64,000 nucleotides of DNA from Candidatus Poseidoniaceae archaeon (lineage in GTDB: Archaea; Thermoplasmatota; Poseidoniia; Poseidoniales; Poseidoniaceae). Position numbers and translations under genes: made by a program. Within the stretch, counting starts at the first letter, position 1; each line of letters opens with the position of its first letter. The notes under the pieces are model-generated. The model was given only the letters and a program-made list of their open reading frames with translations, was not told where the DNA came from and did no database searches. Location: contig CASIAW010000004.1 in NCBI GenBank assembly GCA_949372875.1, positions 175,247 to 239,246 on the forward strand. The letters run 5' to 3'. This document shows, one piece after another, positions 1-8,972 of this stretch.

Positions 1-1
1 T

Positions 2-448
2 CAGATTACAGGATTACCTCTTGGGCTTGGTGAACCATGGTTTGATGGAATTGAACCGGCACTTGCTCGTGCAATGATGTCGATTCCTGCTGCCAGAGGA
101 GTTACTTTTGGCAGGGGCTTTGGAGTGGTGGAAATGACTGGCCTACAACATAACGATTCATGGGGTGGAACGGCTGAAGAACCAATTCTTACTGGTGATC
201 AACCCGATGGTGTGTTAGCAGGTCTTGCCACTGGTTCTCCAATTCATGTCTCCGTCGCATTCAAACCACCATCAAGCATTGCTTCTGAACAACATACTTT
301 GAATCTCGAAACGAATACCATTGAGCCCCTAGTAGTTAAGGGGCGTCATGACCCTGTATTAGGACCCCGAGCGGTGGCGGTGGTTGAATCAATGGCCAAG
401 CTCATACTTTGCGATCTTGCTCTCCGTGGAGGTTTTCTCAGTGAATAA
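2..448 (+). CDS. aroC: Chorismate synthase, C-terminal part
   Basis: Last step of the shikimate pathway: 5-enolpyruvylshikimate-3-phosphate to chorismate, using reduced FMN in the cytosol. The reading frame is open from base 2, so the gene starts outside the window; about 148 residues remain. Family motifs are visible: GLGEPWFDG, PAARGVTFG, and near the end HDPVLGPRA followed by VVESMAKL, a typical end of AroC. The stop codon overlaps the start of the aspartokinase by 8 bases, suggesting a shared transcript. Identification is firm; only the N-terminal part is unseen. Confidence 0.95.
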   Translation, partial: QITGLPLGLGEPWFDGIEPALARAMMSIPAARGVTFGRGFGVVEMTGLQHNDSWGGTAEEPILTGDQPDGVLAGLATGSPIHVSVAFKPPSSIASEQHTLNLETNTIEPLVVKGRHDPVLGPRAVAVVESMAKLILCDLALRGGFLSE

Positions 449-1763
449 ATCCATCACTGTTCATAAATTTGGAGGTTCTTGCCTTCGAGATATTTCGGAT
501 TTGAACCGTATTGCTGAAGTTATCCAGCATTGGCCAGGGCAATCAATTCTTGTCGTTTCAGCGTTATGGGGCACCACCGACCGATTGATGAGAGCGAGTC
601 AAGAGCCAAGATACGCCAGCCGGTTGGTAAGTGACCTTTCAAGACAACACCTTCGCTTCGCACCTGGATTGATTGACAGCGAGAATGCCAATGTGTACAA
701 TCAGGTTCTGAAAGGAATCGAACAAGCCTTGGAAGAATTATCACGCAACCCTCAGGATTGGAGCGCTACGAACCGCTTGTTGGCTGCTGGCGAAAGGCTT
801 TCTGCACTGGTTGTTGCACACCGACTCCAAGAATTTGGTATTCAGGCCCATCCAGTCGGGGCGGAAGACATCAGTTTGAAACTCAAGGGCGTAAACAGAG
901 CACCCGTTGTCGATATTGAAACTTCCATGAAAGAATTAGATAGAACTGCCCTCTATGGAACTCCGGTAATTACTGGTTGGTTCGGAGAAGGCAGCGACGG
1001 TGAATTAGCGCTACTTGGCCGTGGCGGGAGTGATCATACAGCAACATCTATTGCACGCCTCATCAATGCTGACAAGGTAATTCTGTGGAAAGATGTTGAT
1101 GGAGTCTTACCGTTGAATCCTCGCTGGGGCATACCCTCCAAGTCAATACCTTATCTTGGATATGGAGAAGCGGTTGAACTCGCTCGATTAGACACTCCAG
1201 TGTTGCATCCAGCAACTGTCGAACCACTTCGTAGCATAGGAATCCCACTCGAAATACGCGACCTTCGAGGGGTTCTCAAAGATACCGCTTCAACAATTAT
1301 TGGACCTGATTTACATCAAGCTCGTAGAGTCAAAGCAATCGGATGTTTGCCGAATGTTGTCCGATTGAGTGTCGAATCTCCATCTCTCGAAGTTCAAAGC
1401 GAAAAACTTGGGCGCATTCTAGTTGATTTTGCCGAAGAGAATATTCCTTGCTGGAATTTAGATTCAAAGCCTGGAAGCATTTCGTGGATTCTTTCTCAAC
1501 ACGATCTCATGATCGCTACTGAAATTGTATCAACCTATTTCAATCCACCAAAGATTTCAGAATACGGCGTTATGTTTTCTCTAGTCGGTAATAAGCTTCC
1601 TGAAGACTCAGAAAATCTCCTAGTGTCAAATCTCAAAGAAATCCTTGATGTTGAAATTTTGTCAGTGACCGACCATGCTATCCGACTGATTTCGAAAAAC
1701 AATGAGATTCACTCAATGCTCAATACGTTAGCGAGTTATTTACAACTCACTGTAGAGGCTTAG
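441..1763 (+). CDS. Aspartate kinase
   Basis: Phosphorylates L-aspartate, the entry to lysine, threonine and methionine and to aspartate semialdehyde. The kinase signature KFGGS is at residues 9-13, the GRGGSDHTA motif at about 193-201, and VDGV-x4-NPR follows. The last 140 residues look like the paired ACT regulatory domains of the family, so feedback control is likely. The start is a GTG preceded at 7 bases by GGAGGT and lies inside the end of aroC; a longer frame from 384 would be antiparallel to good sense and lacks this ribosome site. In many euryarchaea aspartate semialdehyde also feeds the first step of aromatic synthesis, so coupling to aroC may be functional (inference). The 3' end overlaps the convergent next gene by 4 bases. 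Confidence 0.92.
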   Translation: MNKSITVHKFGGSCLRDISDLNRIAEVIQHWPGQSILVVSALWGTTDRLMRASQEPRYASRLVSDLSRQHLRFAPGLIDSENANVYNQVLKGIEQALEELSRNPQDWSATNRLLAAGERLSALVVAHRLQEFGIQAHPVGAEDISLKLKGVNRAPVVDIETSMKELDRTALYGTPVITGWFGEGSDGELALLGRGGSDHTATSIARLINADKVILWKDVDGVLPLNPRWGIPSKSIPYLGYGEAVELARLDTPVLHPATVEPLRSIGIPLEIRDLRGVLKDTASTIIGPDLHQARRVKAIGCLPNVVRLSVESPSLEVQSEKLGRILVDFAEENIPCWNLDSKPGSISWILSQHDLMIATEIVSTYFNPPKISEYGVMFSLVGNKLPEDSENLLVSNLKEILDVEILSVTDHAIRLISKNNEIHSMLNTLASYLQLTVEA

Positions 1764-2689
1764 TTACCGTCAGCACGCTTTTCTCGGAAACTTTGCAAGT
1801 GGGTTGGCAAGTTAAGTGCAAACAAGCCACCAACCACACAGAACACGAAGAACGTTCCAAGAGCAACACCATAAACTGAAATTAACTCAACGGATTCTTC
1901 CATTCTCAATGCAGTATCTTTGGAGAGAATCCCAACAAAGAAAGGAAGAATAGTATTTGCTGAAAGAACAACAGTTGCGAGGAGTGTTGCGATAATCGGG
2001 TTGATAAGAAGAGAACGGTGATATTTACCGACAATTTTCTGAGGGTTCATGACATAGACTTCATTTGTGCGAATACTTGTGTCAAGCATCGAATAACGAA
2101 GTACACCATTGGTGAGTTCGAAATACATAATCAAAAGAACAGCATAGATGACAACAAGTGCTGAAAGTAAAAATGGTTTATCTTGAAGTCCGAGGAGGTC
2201 ATTTGAAAGCGTTACTTTGGAAGAAGCAAACCGTAGGATAGCGAGAATGAACATGAGGTTACTCGCAAGAGTAAAACGCCCATCACGTTGGAATGTACCC
2301 CAGAAACCTGTTCCAGTTGCGCCAGCAATCAGAATCAATTGAAGAATGGTTGCAACACCTAAGCTTCCTGTAATCATATACCATATGGTTCCTTCAGCAG
2401 GTGAAATCATGTATGTTAACAATGCCAATGCAACAAGAATACCATAAACGCCGAGTTGCAGGTTTTGAACCATCTTTGCAGGTGGCAGGAATTTGGTCTT
2501 AGGGACCAAGGGTCCACCGAGGAGACTCTCAATAAATGAAGGGATTTCAACATCAGGGATAGCATCTTTTGGAATATCGGTTCCAGAACCGATTTGTCCT
2601 GCAATCTTCTTTCTTGAAGGAGCTGCTGAACGAACGGTCTTTCCGTCATACAAGTGAGCAGTGTCATTGGAAGGTCTTGATACAGTCAT
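1760..2689 (-). CDS. Multi-pass membrane protein of the MoxR/DUF58 operon
   Basis: Family not recognised. A hydrophilic N-terminal part of about 75 residues precedes six or seven hydrophobic stretches, starting at GVYGILVALALLTYMI and ending with VYGVALGTFFVFCVVGGL. The start ATG follows GAGGTGA at a good distance, and the gene begins 9 bases after the DUF58 gene, so it is probably the last gene of the operon that starts with DUF4350. A link with membrane assembly driven by the MoxR ATPase is inferred from position only. No catalytic motif is visible. Confidence 0.7.
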   Translation of the reverse strand: MTVSRPSNDTAHLYDGKTVRSAAPSRKKIAGQIGSGTDIPKDAIPDVEIPSFIESLLGGPLVPKTKFLPPAKMVQNLQLGVYGILVALALLTYMISPAEGTIWYMITGSLGVATILQLILIAGATGTGFWGTFQRDGRFTLASNLMFILAILRFASSKVTLSNDLLGLQDKPFLLSALVVIYAVLLIMYFELTNGVLRYSMLDTSIRTNEVYVMNPQKIVGKYHRSLLINPIIATLLATVVLSANTILPFFVGILSKDTALRMEESVELISVYGVALGTFFVFCVVGGLFALNLPTHLQSFREKRADGN

Positions 2690-2698
2690 AATCTCACC

Positions 2699-4015
2699 TC
2701 AGAATCCTCTTGCCCCGGCAAGTGCAGTTGAAAGGAGCATATCTGGCTCCCAATCCATGATGTTAACACCAAGTCCACGGAGTTCGCTAATCAGAACATC
2801 CCGTTCTGTCTTCATAACTTCATAGCCGGTTCGGTCAATGCGTCGAGCATCAAATTCAAATTCAAGAGACGAAGGGGTAAGGACCGTTACATCGAAGTTT
2901 CGTGCACGGAAATCTCGAAGTGCATTTACGATAGTAGGATCATCTTCAAGATTGGACAAGAAGATGATTGGACTTCCCTTGTTGATGTGCGGTAGAATAC
3001 GGTTAACAACCACTTGAAGTGGAATGTTTCCTCGTGCTACTGCACCAGCAAGTTTCGTTAAAATCACGTAGAGTTGCTTCTTTCCAGTATCTCGATCAAC
3101 ACTGACAACTTCATCACCGTAAACGATGACGCCTACGGAGTCACGACGACCAAGGAAATATTTCGCCAACGAAGCTGCTGCTCGGGTTGAGTAAACCAGT
3201 GCATTTCGAGAGACTGGTCCTGTTTCGGCCACAGAGCGTGAATCCACAATGATGATGATATCGGACACAGCGTCACGTTCACGTTCATTGACCATGAGTT
3301 TTCCAGAGCGAGCGTATGCAGACCAGTTGATAGCACGGAACGAGTCACCTTCGAAATACTCACGAAGGGAATAAAATTCCGAACCAGGTCCAGGTTGTCG
3401 AATGTTGACAGCACCTGTGAAAATCTTAGGAACACGTGATTTCACGAATGTCTCTTTGAGGTCTTCCATCTTCGGGAATACAAGGAAGTCATTGTAGACA
3501 TGCAATTCCTTTTCCTTGTGGAATAATCCGAACGGGTCTTGAATCCTGACAGCCACAGGACCAACACTGTAAAAACCTCGAAGTGGACATTCAACGGTGT
3601 ATTCGATGAATGTTTCACGGCGTGGACCTAATTCCATCAAAATGTAATTTGCACCATCTTTGATACGCATTACTTCAGGAACTCGGTCTCGAACTTCTAG
3701 AATTTTGGCAAGAGAGGAATGATTTTGCATCCTCAGGGTGATGTTGAGTTCACCATCTTCGAAAATACGTGCACTGGACAACTTACGCATTGCGCTTACA
3801 CTGTTCAATGCCGCACCTTCTTCTCCACTCCACTCATCTGCACGACGGCCGGTAGCGGCAACGTCTGCGTGGCCGCCAAACAAGGCAGCCCAAGTAAGGA
3901 AAACGAAGATGACCACCGCAATCGTGACAAGTTGGGAATTTCGCAAGGTCAAACCAAGCAAATACATGGCAATAGCCAAGCTTCCTAACATAGCAGATTT
4001 ACGACTCCACATCAT
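2699..4015 (-). CDS. DUF58 domain protein
   Basis: DUF58 proteins carry a von Willebrand A-like fold, pair with MoxR ATPases and are thought to help assemble or fold envelope proteins; the exact role is not established. Two membrane segments lie near the N terminus (about residues 10-45). The DUF58 hallmark GSEFYSLREYFEGDSFR is at about residues 210-226, followed by INWSAYARS and the VWA-like IIIIVDSRS. The frame opens at a GTG at 4021, but that GTG is part of the ribosome site GAGGTGAG, so one of the two ATGs at 4015 or 4012 is the better start. It lies 30 bases after the MoxR gene. Confidence 0.88.
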   Translation of the reverse strand: MMWSRKSAMLGSLAIAMYLLGLTLRNSQLVTIAVVIFVFLTWAALFGGHADVAATGRRADEWSGEEGAALNSVSAMRKLSSARIFEDGELNITLRMQNHSSLAKILEVRDRVPEVMRIKDGANYILMELGPRRETFIEYTVECPLRGFYSVGPVAVRIQDPFGLFHKEKELHVYNDFLVFPKMEDLKETFVKSRVPKIFTGAVNIRQPGPGSEFYSLREYFEGDSFRAINWSAYARSGKLMVNERERDAVSDIIIIVDSRSVAETGPVSRNALVYSTRAAASLAKYFLGRRDSVGVIVYGDEVVSVDRDTGKKQLYVILTKLAGAVARGNIPLQVVVNRILPHINKGSPIIFLSNLEDDPTIVNALRDFRARNFDVTVLTPSSLEFEFDARRIDRTGYEVMKTERDVLISELRGLGVNIMDWEPDMLLSTALAGARGF

Positions 4016-4045
4016 ACTCACCTCAAAATCAGATTCGTACTACAA

Positions 4046-5221
4046 TCAAACTGTAGGTACTGGAACTTCCCGTAGAATTGCTTGAATAACTTCACCAGAT
4101 TCTAGGCCTTTGATTTGATGTTCAGGCTTGAGAATAATTCGGTGTGCAAGTGCAAGTTCCGCAATGGCTTTGATGTCATCAGGAGTGACGAAATCACGAC
4201 CTCGGAGTGCTGCTGCAGCACGAGAAGTCTTGAGCAATGCTTGGGAACCACGAGGAGAAGCGCCGACCAAAACACGAGGATCTTCACGTGTACGGGATAC
4301 GACTTCAACCATATACATTCGGAGAGCAGGGTCGACGTAAACGAATTCACATGCTTGTTGCATGTTAATCACCATTTCTGGGCTGGTGATAACTTCGACT
4401 TCGACTGCGTCCTTTCCACGAGTAATACGACGAGCAAGAATCTCGTCTTCATCAGCGCGGTCAGGATATCCGACGGACATCTTGAACATGAAACGGTCAA
4501 GTTGTGCTTCTGGAAGTGGGTAAGTACCTTCTTGTTCGACAGGGTTTTGAGTTGCCATAACAATGAACGGTGCTGGAAGTTTGTGTGTCACAGTACCAAT
4601 GGTAACTTGCTTCTCTTGCATAGCCTCAAGCAAAGCTGCTTGGGTCTTCGGAGGAGCACGGTTAATTTCGTCAGCAAGGAGAAGGTTACAGAACAGAGGT
4701 CCTGGTTTGAACGTAAATTCACCTTTCTTTGCGTCATAGATGTTGGTACCAGTGATGTCAGCAGGGAGCAAGTCAGGCGTAAATTGTACACGCTTGAAAT
4801 CACAACCGAGTGCATCGGCAAAGGTGTTGGTCATCAATGTCTTCGCCAGACCTGGGTAATCTTCGAACAGAAGGTTACCGTTGGAAAGAATGTTGATTAG
4901 AACATTATCGATAACGTGTGCTTTACCAATAATTACTTTCTGGACTTCGGCACCGATTGCGCTTGCAATCGAACCGACGGCCTTCAACTTCTCTTTGTTT
5001 TCTGGGCTGGTCTGGTGCTTCGGCTGGGCCGGAGCGGCCGGTGCTACAGGTGCTGGGGCCGGTGCTGGCATTGCAGGTGCTGCTGGCATAGGCGCTGGTG
5101 CTGCTGGCATAGGTGCCGCAGGCATTGGCGCTGCTGGTGCAGGCATTGCAGGTGCTGCTGGGGCCACAGGAGCTGCTGGCGCTGGCGCGGGCGGGGCTGC
5201 TGGGGGGGCGGGGGGTTGCAT
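4046..5221 (-). CDS. MoxR-family AAA+ ATPase with Pro/Ala-rich N-terminal arm
   Basis: AAA+ chaperone-like ATPase that acts with VWA/DUF58 proteins. The Walker A variant GLAKT lies in EDYPGLAKTL, Walker B is LLLADEINRAP, and sensor 1 is VMATQNPVEQEG; the lid domain follows. Unusually, the first 67 residues are almost only Pro, Ala and Met in degenerate PMPAAP-type units (DNA 5022-5221) before the normal domain begins at KHQTSPENKEKL. Ordinary MoxR proteins lack this arm. GGAGG lies 9 bases before the ATG. It sits between DUF4350 and DUF58, the usual order of such clusters. Confidence 0.92.
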   Translation of the reverse strand: MQPPAPPAAPPAPAPAAPVAPAAPAMPAPAAPMPAAPMPAAPAPMPAAPAMPAPAPAPVAPAAPAQPKHQTSPENKEKLKAVGSIASAIGAEVQKVIIGKAHVIDNVLINILSNGNLLFEDYPGLAKTLMTNTFADALGCDFKRVQFTPDLLPADITGTNIYDAKKGEFTFKPGPLFCNLLLADEINRAPPKTQAALLEAMQEKQVTIGTVTHKLPAPFIVMATQNPVEQEGTYPLPEAQLDRFMFKMSVGYPDRADEDEILARRITRGKDAVEVEVITSPEMVINMQQACEFVYVDPALRMYMVEVVSRTREDPRVLVGASPRGSQALLKTSRAAAALRGRDFVTPDDIKAIAELALAHRIILKPEHQIKGLESGEVIQAILREVPVPTV

Positions 5222-5240
5222 GTCTATTTTCCTCCAAATA

Positions 5241-6821
5241 TCAATTTCCCCAACGGCGAATTTGCGGAATTACCTCCCGCAGTTCTTCGTTGGAGTAGGA
5301 ACGGGTAGAGCTGATAAGCTCGACCAGACGCGGATCTCGGACCATTTGCATGATCTCCGCAGGGGATTTACGCATGAATTCGTCACGCGTAAGGTCATTG
5401 AACTGTCGAACCTTGGAAAGCAATGCTTCACGAGTTCGCAATTGGTATTGAGAAGGATCCAATTTTGAAGGACGTTCACGGAATCGAGTAAGGTCGAACA
5501 CGTGTCGCCAATTTTCTTTTTCTGGCACAACCATGATTGCAATTGCAAGTAGCGCAAAGAGGTTGAGAATGATGAGCCACTTGAGGACAACATCGCTTGT
5601 GAGAAGAACGACGACCCCCATTGCTTCGGTGAAAGGAGATGTGAAAGCACTTGAAACGTGTCGGCTTTCGTCAAAGACAACATAGAATTCAGACGGAGAG
5701 CGAGTAATGGTTGTCGATAATTCAGGATTATCAAATTCCATCATGTCATACATCAAAGCCGAGAAGTATTGACTGTTACCGTTCCAATTTGTATCTCCTT
5801 GAGCAGCAGAAAGTCCATCAGGGTCAGTATCCCAGCAGTTGTGTCCGTTTTCGAGGTATGCAGGAGATGAGCATTGAAGATATCCTTCTTCTTCCGCTAG
5901 GTCTGCGTCCCACAGGTGATTAGCGAGAACTTGTTGGTCCGAAACAAACACAATAGAACCAGTGACGTCAATTTCGCCATAATCATTGTTTGGCTTCACA
6001 TCAAGAACGTCGGTTACTGGATAATCGATTCGAATAATCAGTCCTGTCATTCCTTCTCCGAGAGTAGGATTCTGAGGGTTATCGATATCTGTTGGAATTT
6101 TAAGGACTCGTGCTGAAGTTGAAGCTGCTGCGAGAATATTGATGTCACGGTCTAATTCAGATTGCTCGTCAAGAACTTGGATTGCTGTAGGGCGGTGGAA
6201 AAGGACCGGCATACGGCAATTGTCAACTTGAGCGATTGCGATATTTGCGGCGGAACAAGGAATCAACTTTTCATCGCCCATTTGGCTCACGTTTTGATTG
6301 ACGCTCGCAGCAGCCCATAGACGACGAGGGTCTTGCTTTTGGAGAGCACCAAGGTCGTCTTCAACTTCGTAGTAACGTTGGTCGTCATACACCGGCGCAT
6401 CGAAGAATTTAACTCCGAATTCTGAGGCTACAAGCTGAGCGTTGGTCGAATTGGATGCGAGGATAACCTTTCCACCTTTTTTGGTGACAAAGTCGTGAAG
6501 GGCGGATGCTTCTGCAGCATCAAATGGTTTCTCTGTCCCAGCGATGATAAGCATGGTGCGGTGAGGGTCGTTCCAATCATTGACGAGCATTGGAGTTGAC
6601 ATGGTATTGGCAATGCTGAAATCACCTGCTTCGACAACGCTGCGCATCTCTGTCAATTGCTGCGCAGAATATTGATCTGCTGCATTGTTGTAGGGTGAAA
6701 GAACACTCTGCTTATCTGAACTGACCAAAGCGATAACCAATACTGAGAGTAAGAGCGAAGAAACAAGACCGACTTTGAGCCAAGTTTCTATGGAGATTTT
6801 TGTTGAATCTTCGCTTGCCAT
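5241..6821 (-). CDS. DUF4350-type membrane protein
   Basis: First gene of the MoxR operon. A signal anchor lies at about residues 16-34 (VGLVSSLLLSVLVIALVSS), then a large outside domain starting with a SPYNNAADQYSA segment and a GATase-like part (IIAGTEKPF, ALHDFVTKKGG), matching DUF4350. A second hydrophobic region at about 400-435 is followed by a charged cytosolic tail of about 90 residues. The ATG has a strong AGGAGG ribosome site. Family assignment rests on fold-like motifs and on the MoxR/DUF58 neighbours, a standard grouping. Substrate and process are unknown. Confidence 0.75.
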   Translation of the reverse strand: MASEDSTKISIETWLKVGLVSSLLLSVLVIALVSSDKQSVLSPYNNAADQYSAQQLTEMRSVVEAGDFSIANTMSTPMLVNDWNDPHRTMLIIAGTEKPFDAAEASALHDFVTKKGGKVILASNSTNAQLVASEFGVKFFDAPVYDDQRYYEVEDDLGALQKQDPRRLWAAASVNQNVSQMGDEKLIPCSAANIAIAQVDNCRMPVLFHRPTAIQVLDEQSELDRDINILAAASTSARVLKIPTDIDNPQNPTLGEGMTGLIIRIDYPVTDVLDVKPNNDYGEIDVTGSIVFVSDQQVLANHLWDADLAEEEGYLQCSSPAYLENGHNCWDTDPDGLSAAQGDTNWNGNSQYFSALMYDMMEFDNPELSTTITRSPSEFYVVFDESRHVSSAFTSPFTEAMGVVVLLTSDVVLKWLIILNLFALLAIAIMVVPEKENWRHVFDLTRFRERPSKLDPSQYQLRTREALLSKVRQFNDLTRDEFMRKSPAEIMQMVRDPRLVELISSTRSYSNEELREVIPQIRRWGN

Positions 6822-6999
6822 AATCTCCCTCCTTAGTTCGCTTGCCGTACTCTTGAACAGTATAACAACCGTCGGAACCTCGCTCTACACTTAATGCTTG
6901 TTCATGCATGATTTGGAGACGCAGGTTAATAGGAGACGGAAAACATTCGGATGAAATCTTTCCAATCGGTCAATAATCGAGAAAAAGCCCGATTGTATC
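6822..6999. other. Spacer between the MoxR operon and a surface-protein gene
   Basis: No coding frame of credible length. It must hold the promoter of the MoxR operon (transcribed leftward from 6821). No clear TATA box could be fixed. A second A-run at 6982-6986 (U-run in the minus-strand RNA) lies beyond the terminator tract. Confidence 0.4.
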
Positions 7000-7006
7000 A
7001 AAAAAA
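7000..7006 (-). terminator. T-tract terminator
   Basis: Seven consecutive T on the minus strand begin 8 bases after the stop of the gene ending at 7014, with a second run of five T 14 bases further on. Oligo-T runs right after stop codons are the usual archaeal intrinsic termination signal; no hairpin is needed. Confidence 0.55.
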
Positions 7007-7013
7007 GATGGTG

Positions 7014-7988
7014 TCAAAGGCTCTTTTGAAGCGTTCTGTGAAGCGATGCGATGCCCAACAGTGCTAAGAGTTCAATTCCACCCACCCAAGGCAAGGTGTT
7101 GGATTCTTGAGAAAGACTGCTACTGTCATCACCATCATCTGTGTTCGTCGGACTGGATGGATTTTCAGCCACCTCAACTGCCTGAACTTCGAGTTCAAAG
7201 GTAACGCTTCGAGATGCATCATCGCCCTCTGATGTCAATGATAAGGTAATCTCACAGATGCGATTCGGTTGGCTTTCAGAAGCTTCGAGGCGTAGGTTTG
7301 TGAAGACATCTTTGCCACCCTGGGCATCGGTAGTTTCGACCAATGTATTCGCTAAGTCTTGAATACCTGGCATAGAGAGATGAGGGCAACTACGGAATTG
7401 AACGGTTGCTTCCTTCACTGCGTCACGGGCATTACCGTTATTGAGGAGCTGAGTAGAGATTTCAATCCACGAGCCTGCGTGAAGAGTTTCCTCAGGCATT
7501 GTCACCTCTGGACGTAGATCAAAAACTCGGGGAACGCTAACGTCTCCTTCAATTTCTTGGGTACTCGCAGACGTATCGCCCACTTTCTCTTCTGCAGTGA
7601 TTGTCAGTGTCGAAGTATTGTCTGGATTATATTCACGAGTATCCTCGTCGTCGATTGAAGAAAAGGAGATGGTAAAAGTCTCATTTGCATTAGCGCCGAC
7701 TGTAAACGAATCTGGGCCACTGAAAGAGAACGGGACCCATGAATCAAACGCATAGGTAAGGTCCAATTCCAGTTGAGCCATGCGATTGTTTTCGACATAG
7801 GCAAGAATTTCACCTTCAGCATCCCAATCAAGGTCCAAGTCTACAATGAACGCTGAATCCATGTCTGTAGCCCAACCTAGAGACCAAGATTGTCCGTCAA
7901 TAGGGCTTTGGGCATGTGCTGGAATACTGCCCAACACTGAGAATCCAAGTAGAAAAGTCAACAGCAGAACCAATTTTGTTTGCTTCAT
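7014..7988 (-). CDS. Secreted, C-terminally anchored surface protein
   Basis: Function not recognised. A signal peptide at residues 1-27 ends in an AHA-type site. The body is rich in Asp, Thr and Ser beta-strand-like sequence, resembling CARDB/NEW3-type accessory folds (for example DNTSTLTITAEEKVGD and WIEISTQLLNNGNARDAVKE). A Ser/Asp-rich linker leads to a final hydrophobic helix (GGIELLALLGIASL) and a short basic tail, so the protein is probably held on the outer face of the membrane. It is 9 bases downstream of the molybdenum hydroxylase FAD subunit, on the same strand, and could be co-transcribed. Confidence 0.7.
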   Translation of the reverse strand: MKQTKLVLLLTFLLGFSVLGSIPAHAQSPIDGQSWSLGWATDMDSAFIVDLDLDWDAEGEILAYVENNRMAQLELDLTYAFDSWVPFSFSGPDSFTVGANANETFTISFSSIDDEDTREYNPDNTSTLTITAEEKVGDTSASTQEIEGDVSVPRVFDLRPEVTMPEETLHAGSWIEISTQLLNNGNARDAVKEATVQFRSCPHLSMPGIQDLANTLVETTDAQGGKDVFTNLRLEASESQPNRICEITLSLTSEGDDASRSVTFELEVQAVEVAENPSSPTNTDDGDDSSSLSQESNTLPWVGGIELLALLGIASLHRTLQKSL

Positions 7989-7997
7989 TGTATCACT

Positions 7998-8972
7998 TCA
8001 ATCGAGTATTTTTTCAACTGCCCGCTTCGTCAAGACACGGACCATTGATTTTCTGTAACGTGGAGGGAGAGAGGTATTGTTCACCGGTTTGATACTCTTG
8101 CGAACACTTGCAGCAAGTGCCTTCACAGAATTCATCCCATCCCAACCGGCTTCGAGCACTGTTGCAACCTCCTCAGGGTGGCAGCGTGGAATAGATTCCA
8201 ATGCTGTTGTTGCAATCTGGAGAGAAGAAGCATCGCCAGGAACCCATGATGCTGCGACGCCTGCTTCTGGGAAATCCCATGAGTCACGCACTCGTAATTT
8301 TTGATAGGAACCAGTACGTTGAGCTGATTCTTCGGATAACGTCACTTTCAAAAGGAATTCGCCTTTTGCGAGAACATTCTTGGTCATTCCATCGAGTTGG
8401 TAAAATTCCGAAAGAGGAAGTATTCGTAATCCATTTGGCCCGATAAGATGGACTTCAGCGTTAAGCACCATCAGTGTAGGAGCAATATCTCCTTGGTAGG
8501 TTGCTACACAGAGCGTATTTTGATTGGGGATGACCCGACAGTCAGCACCTGTACCGCAATCAGCCTTGTGGCACCAGTCTATTGAACGGCGCCAATCTTC
8601 TCCTTGATTATACCAAAAACATCGAGTGTCAAGGCAAAGATTGCCCCCCAGAGTCGCGTTGCGACGGACTAACGAGGATGCTACTTTACTTGCAGCCTCA
8701 ACAATCAACGGATGTATCCCATTTTCTTCAGTTAAGTCTCCAAGGCGGGCCATACAACCGATTTCATGAAGTGAAAGAGTGTCTACACCATCGATTCGAG
8801 CGAGAGAAATCACATGTGGTTTTGGATTGATGTGCCATTTGTAATTTGGAAGTAAGTCAGTTCCTCCAGCAACCCAATCAAATTCTTCACCCTTTTCGAG
8901 CAACATTCCTGCAAGGGAGCAGGCTTCTTCTACAGATGTAGGGTTGTGAAGAGTAAACGGTGGCATCAACAT
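7998..8972 (-). CDS. Molybdenum hydroxylase FAD subunit, 4-hydroxybenzoyl-CoA reductase beta-like
   Basis: Medium subunit carrying electrons between iron-sulfur centres and FAD. The FAD-binding start AGGTDLLPNYK and ATLGGNLCLDTRC are typical. In contrast to CO dehydrogenase or xanthine dehydrogenase subunits, the segment from about residue 107 to 155 has extra cysteines (LCLDTRC, WCHKADCGTGADC, TLCVATYQGD) like the insertion of 4-hydroxybenzoyl-CoA reductase that binds an additional 4Fe-4S cluster. The ATG overlaps the stop of the large subunit as TAATG, with GGTGA upstream. Gene order is small - large - medium. The substrate is not known; the relationship to benzoyl-CoA chemistry is by family only. 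Confidence 0.87.
   Translation of the reverse strand: MLMPPFTLHNPTSVEEACSLAGMLLEKGEEFDWVAGGTDLLPNYKWHINPKPHVISLARIDGVDTLSLHEIGCMARLGDLTEENGIHPLIVEAASKVASSLVRRNATLGGNLCLDTRCFWYNQGEDWRRSIDWCHKADCGTGADCRVIPNQNTLCVATYQGDIAPTLMVLNAEVHLIGPNGLRILPLSEFYQLDGMTKNVLAKGEFLLKVTLSEESAQRTGSYQKLRVRDSWDFPEAGVAASWVPGDASSLQIATTALESIPRCHPEEVATVLEAGWDGMNSVKALAASVRKSIKPVNNTSLPPRYRKSMVRVLTKRAVEKILD

Noticed and set aside
384..440. Extended N terminus of aspartokinase from a TTG at 384
   Set aside because: The added residues lie within aroC and do not resemble the family; the GTG at 441 has a clear ribosome site.
4115..4900. 261-codon frame antisense to the MoxR gene
   Set aside because: The MoxR motifs on the other strand are unambiguous, and the antisense product shows no domain or ribosome site.
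4881..5468. 195-codon Gly/Ala-rich frame antisense to the MoxR arm
   Set aside because: It is the complement of the Pro/Ala repeat; composition only.
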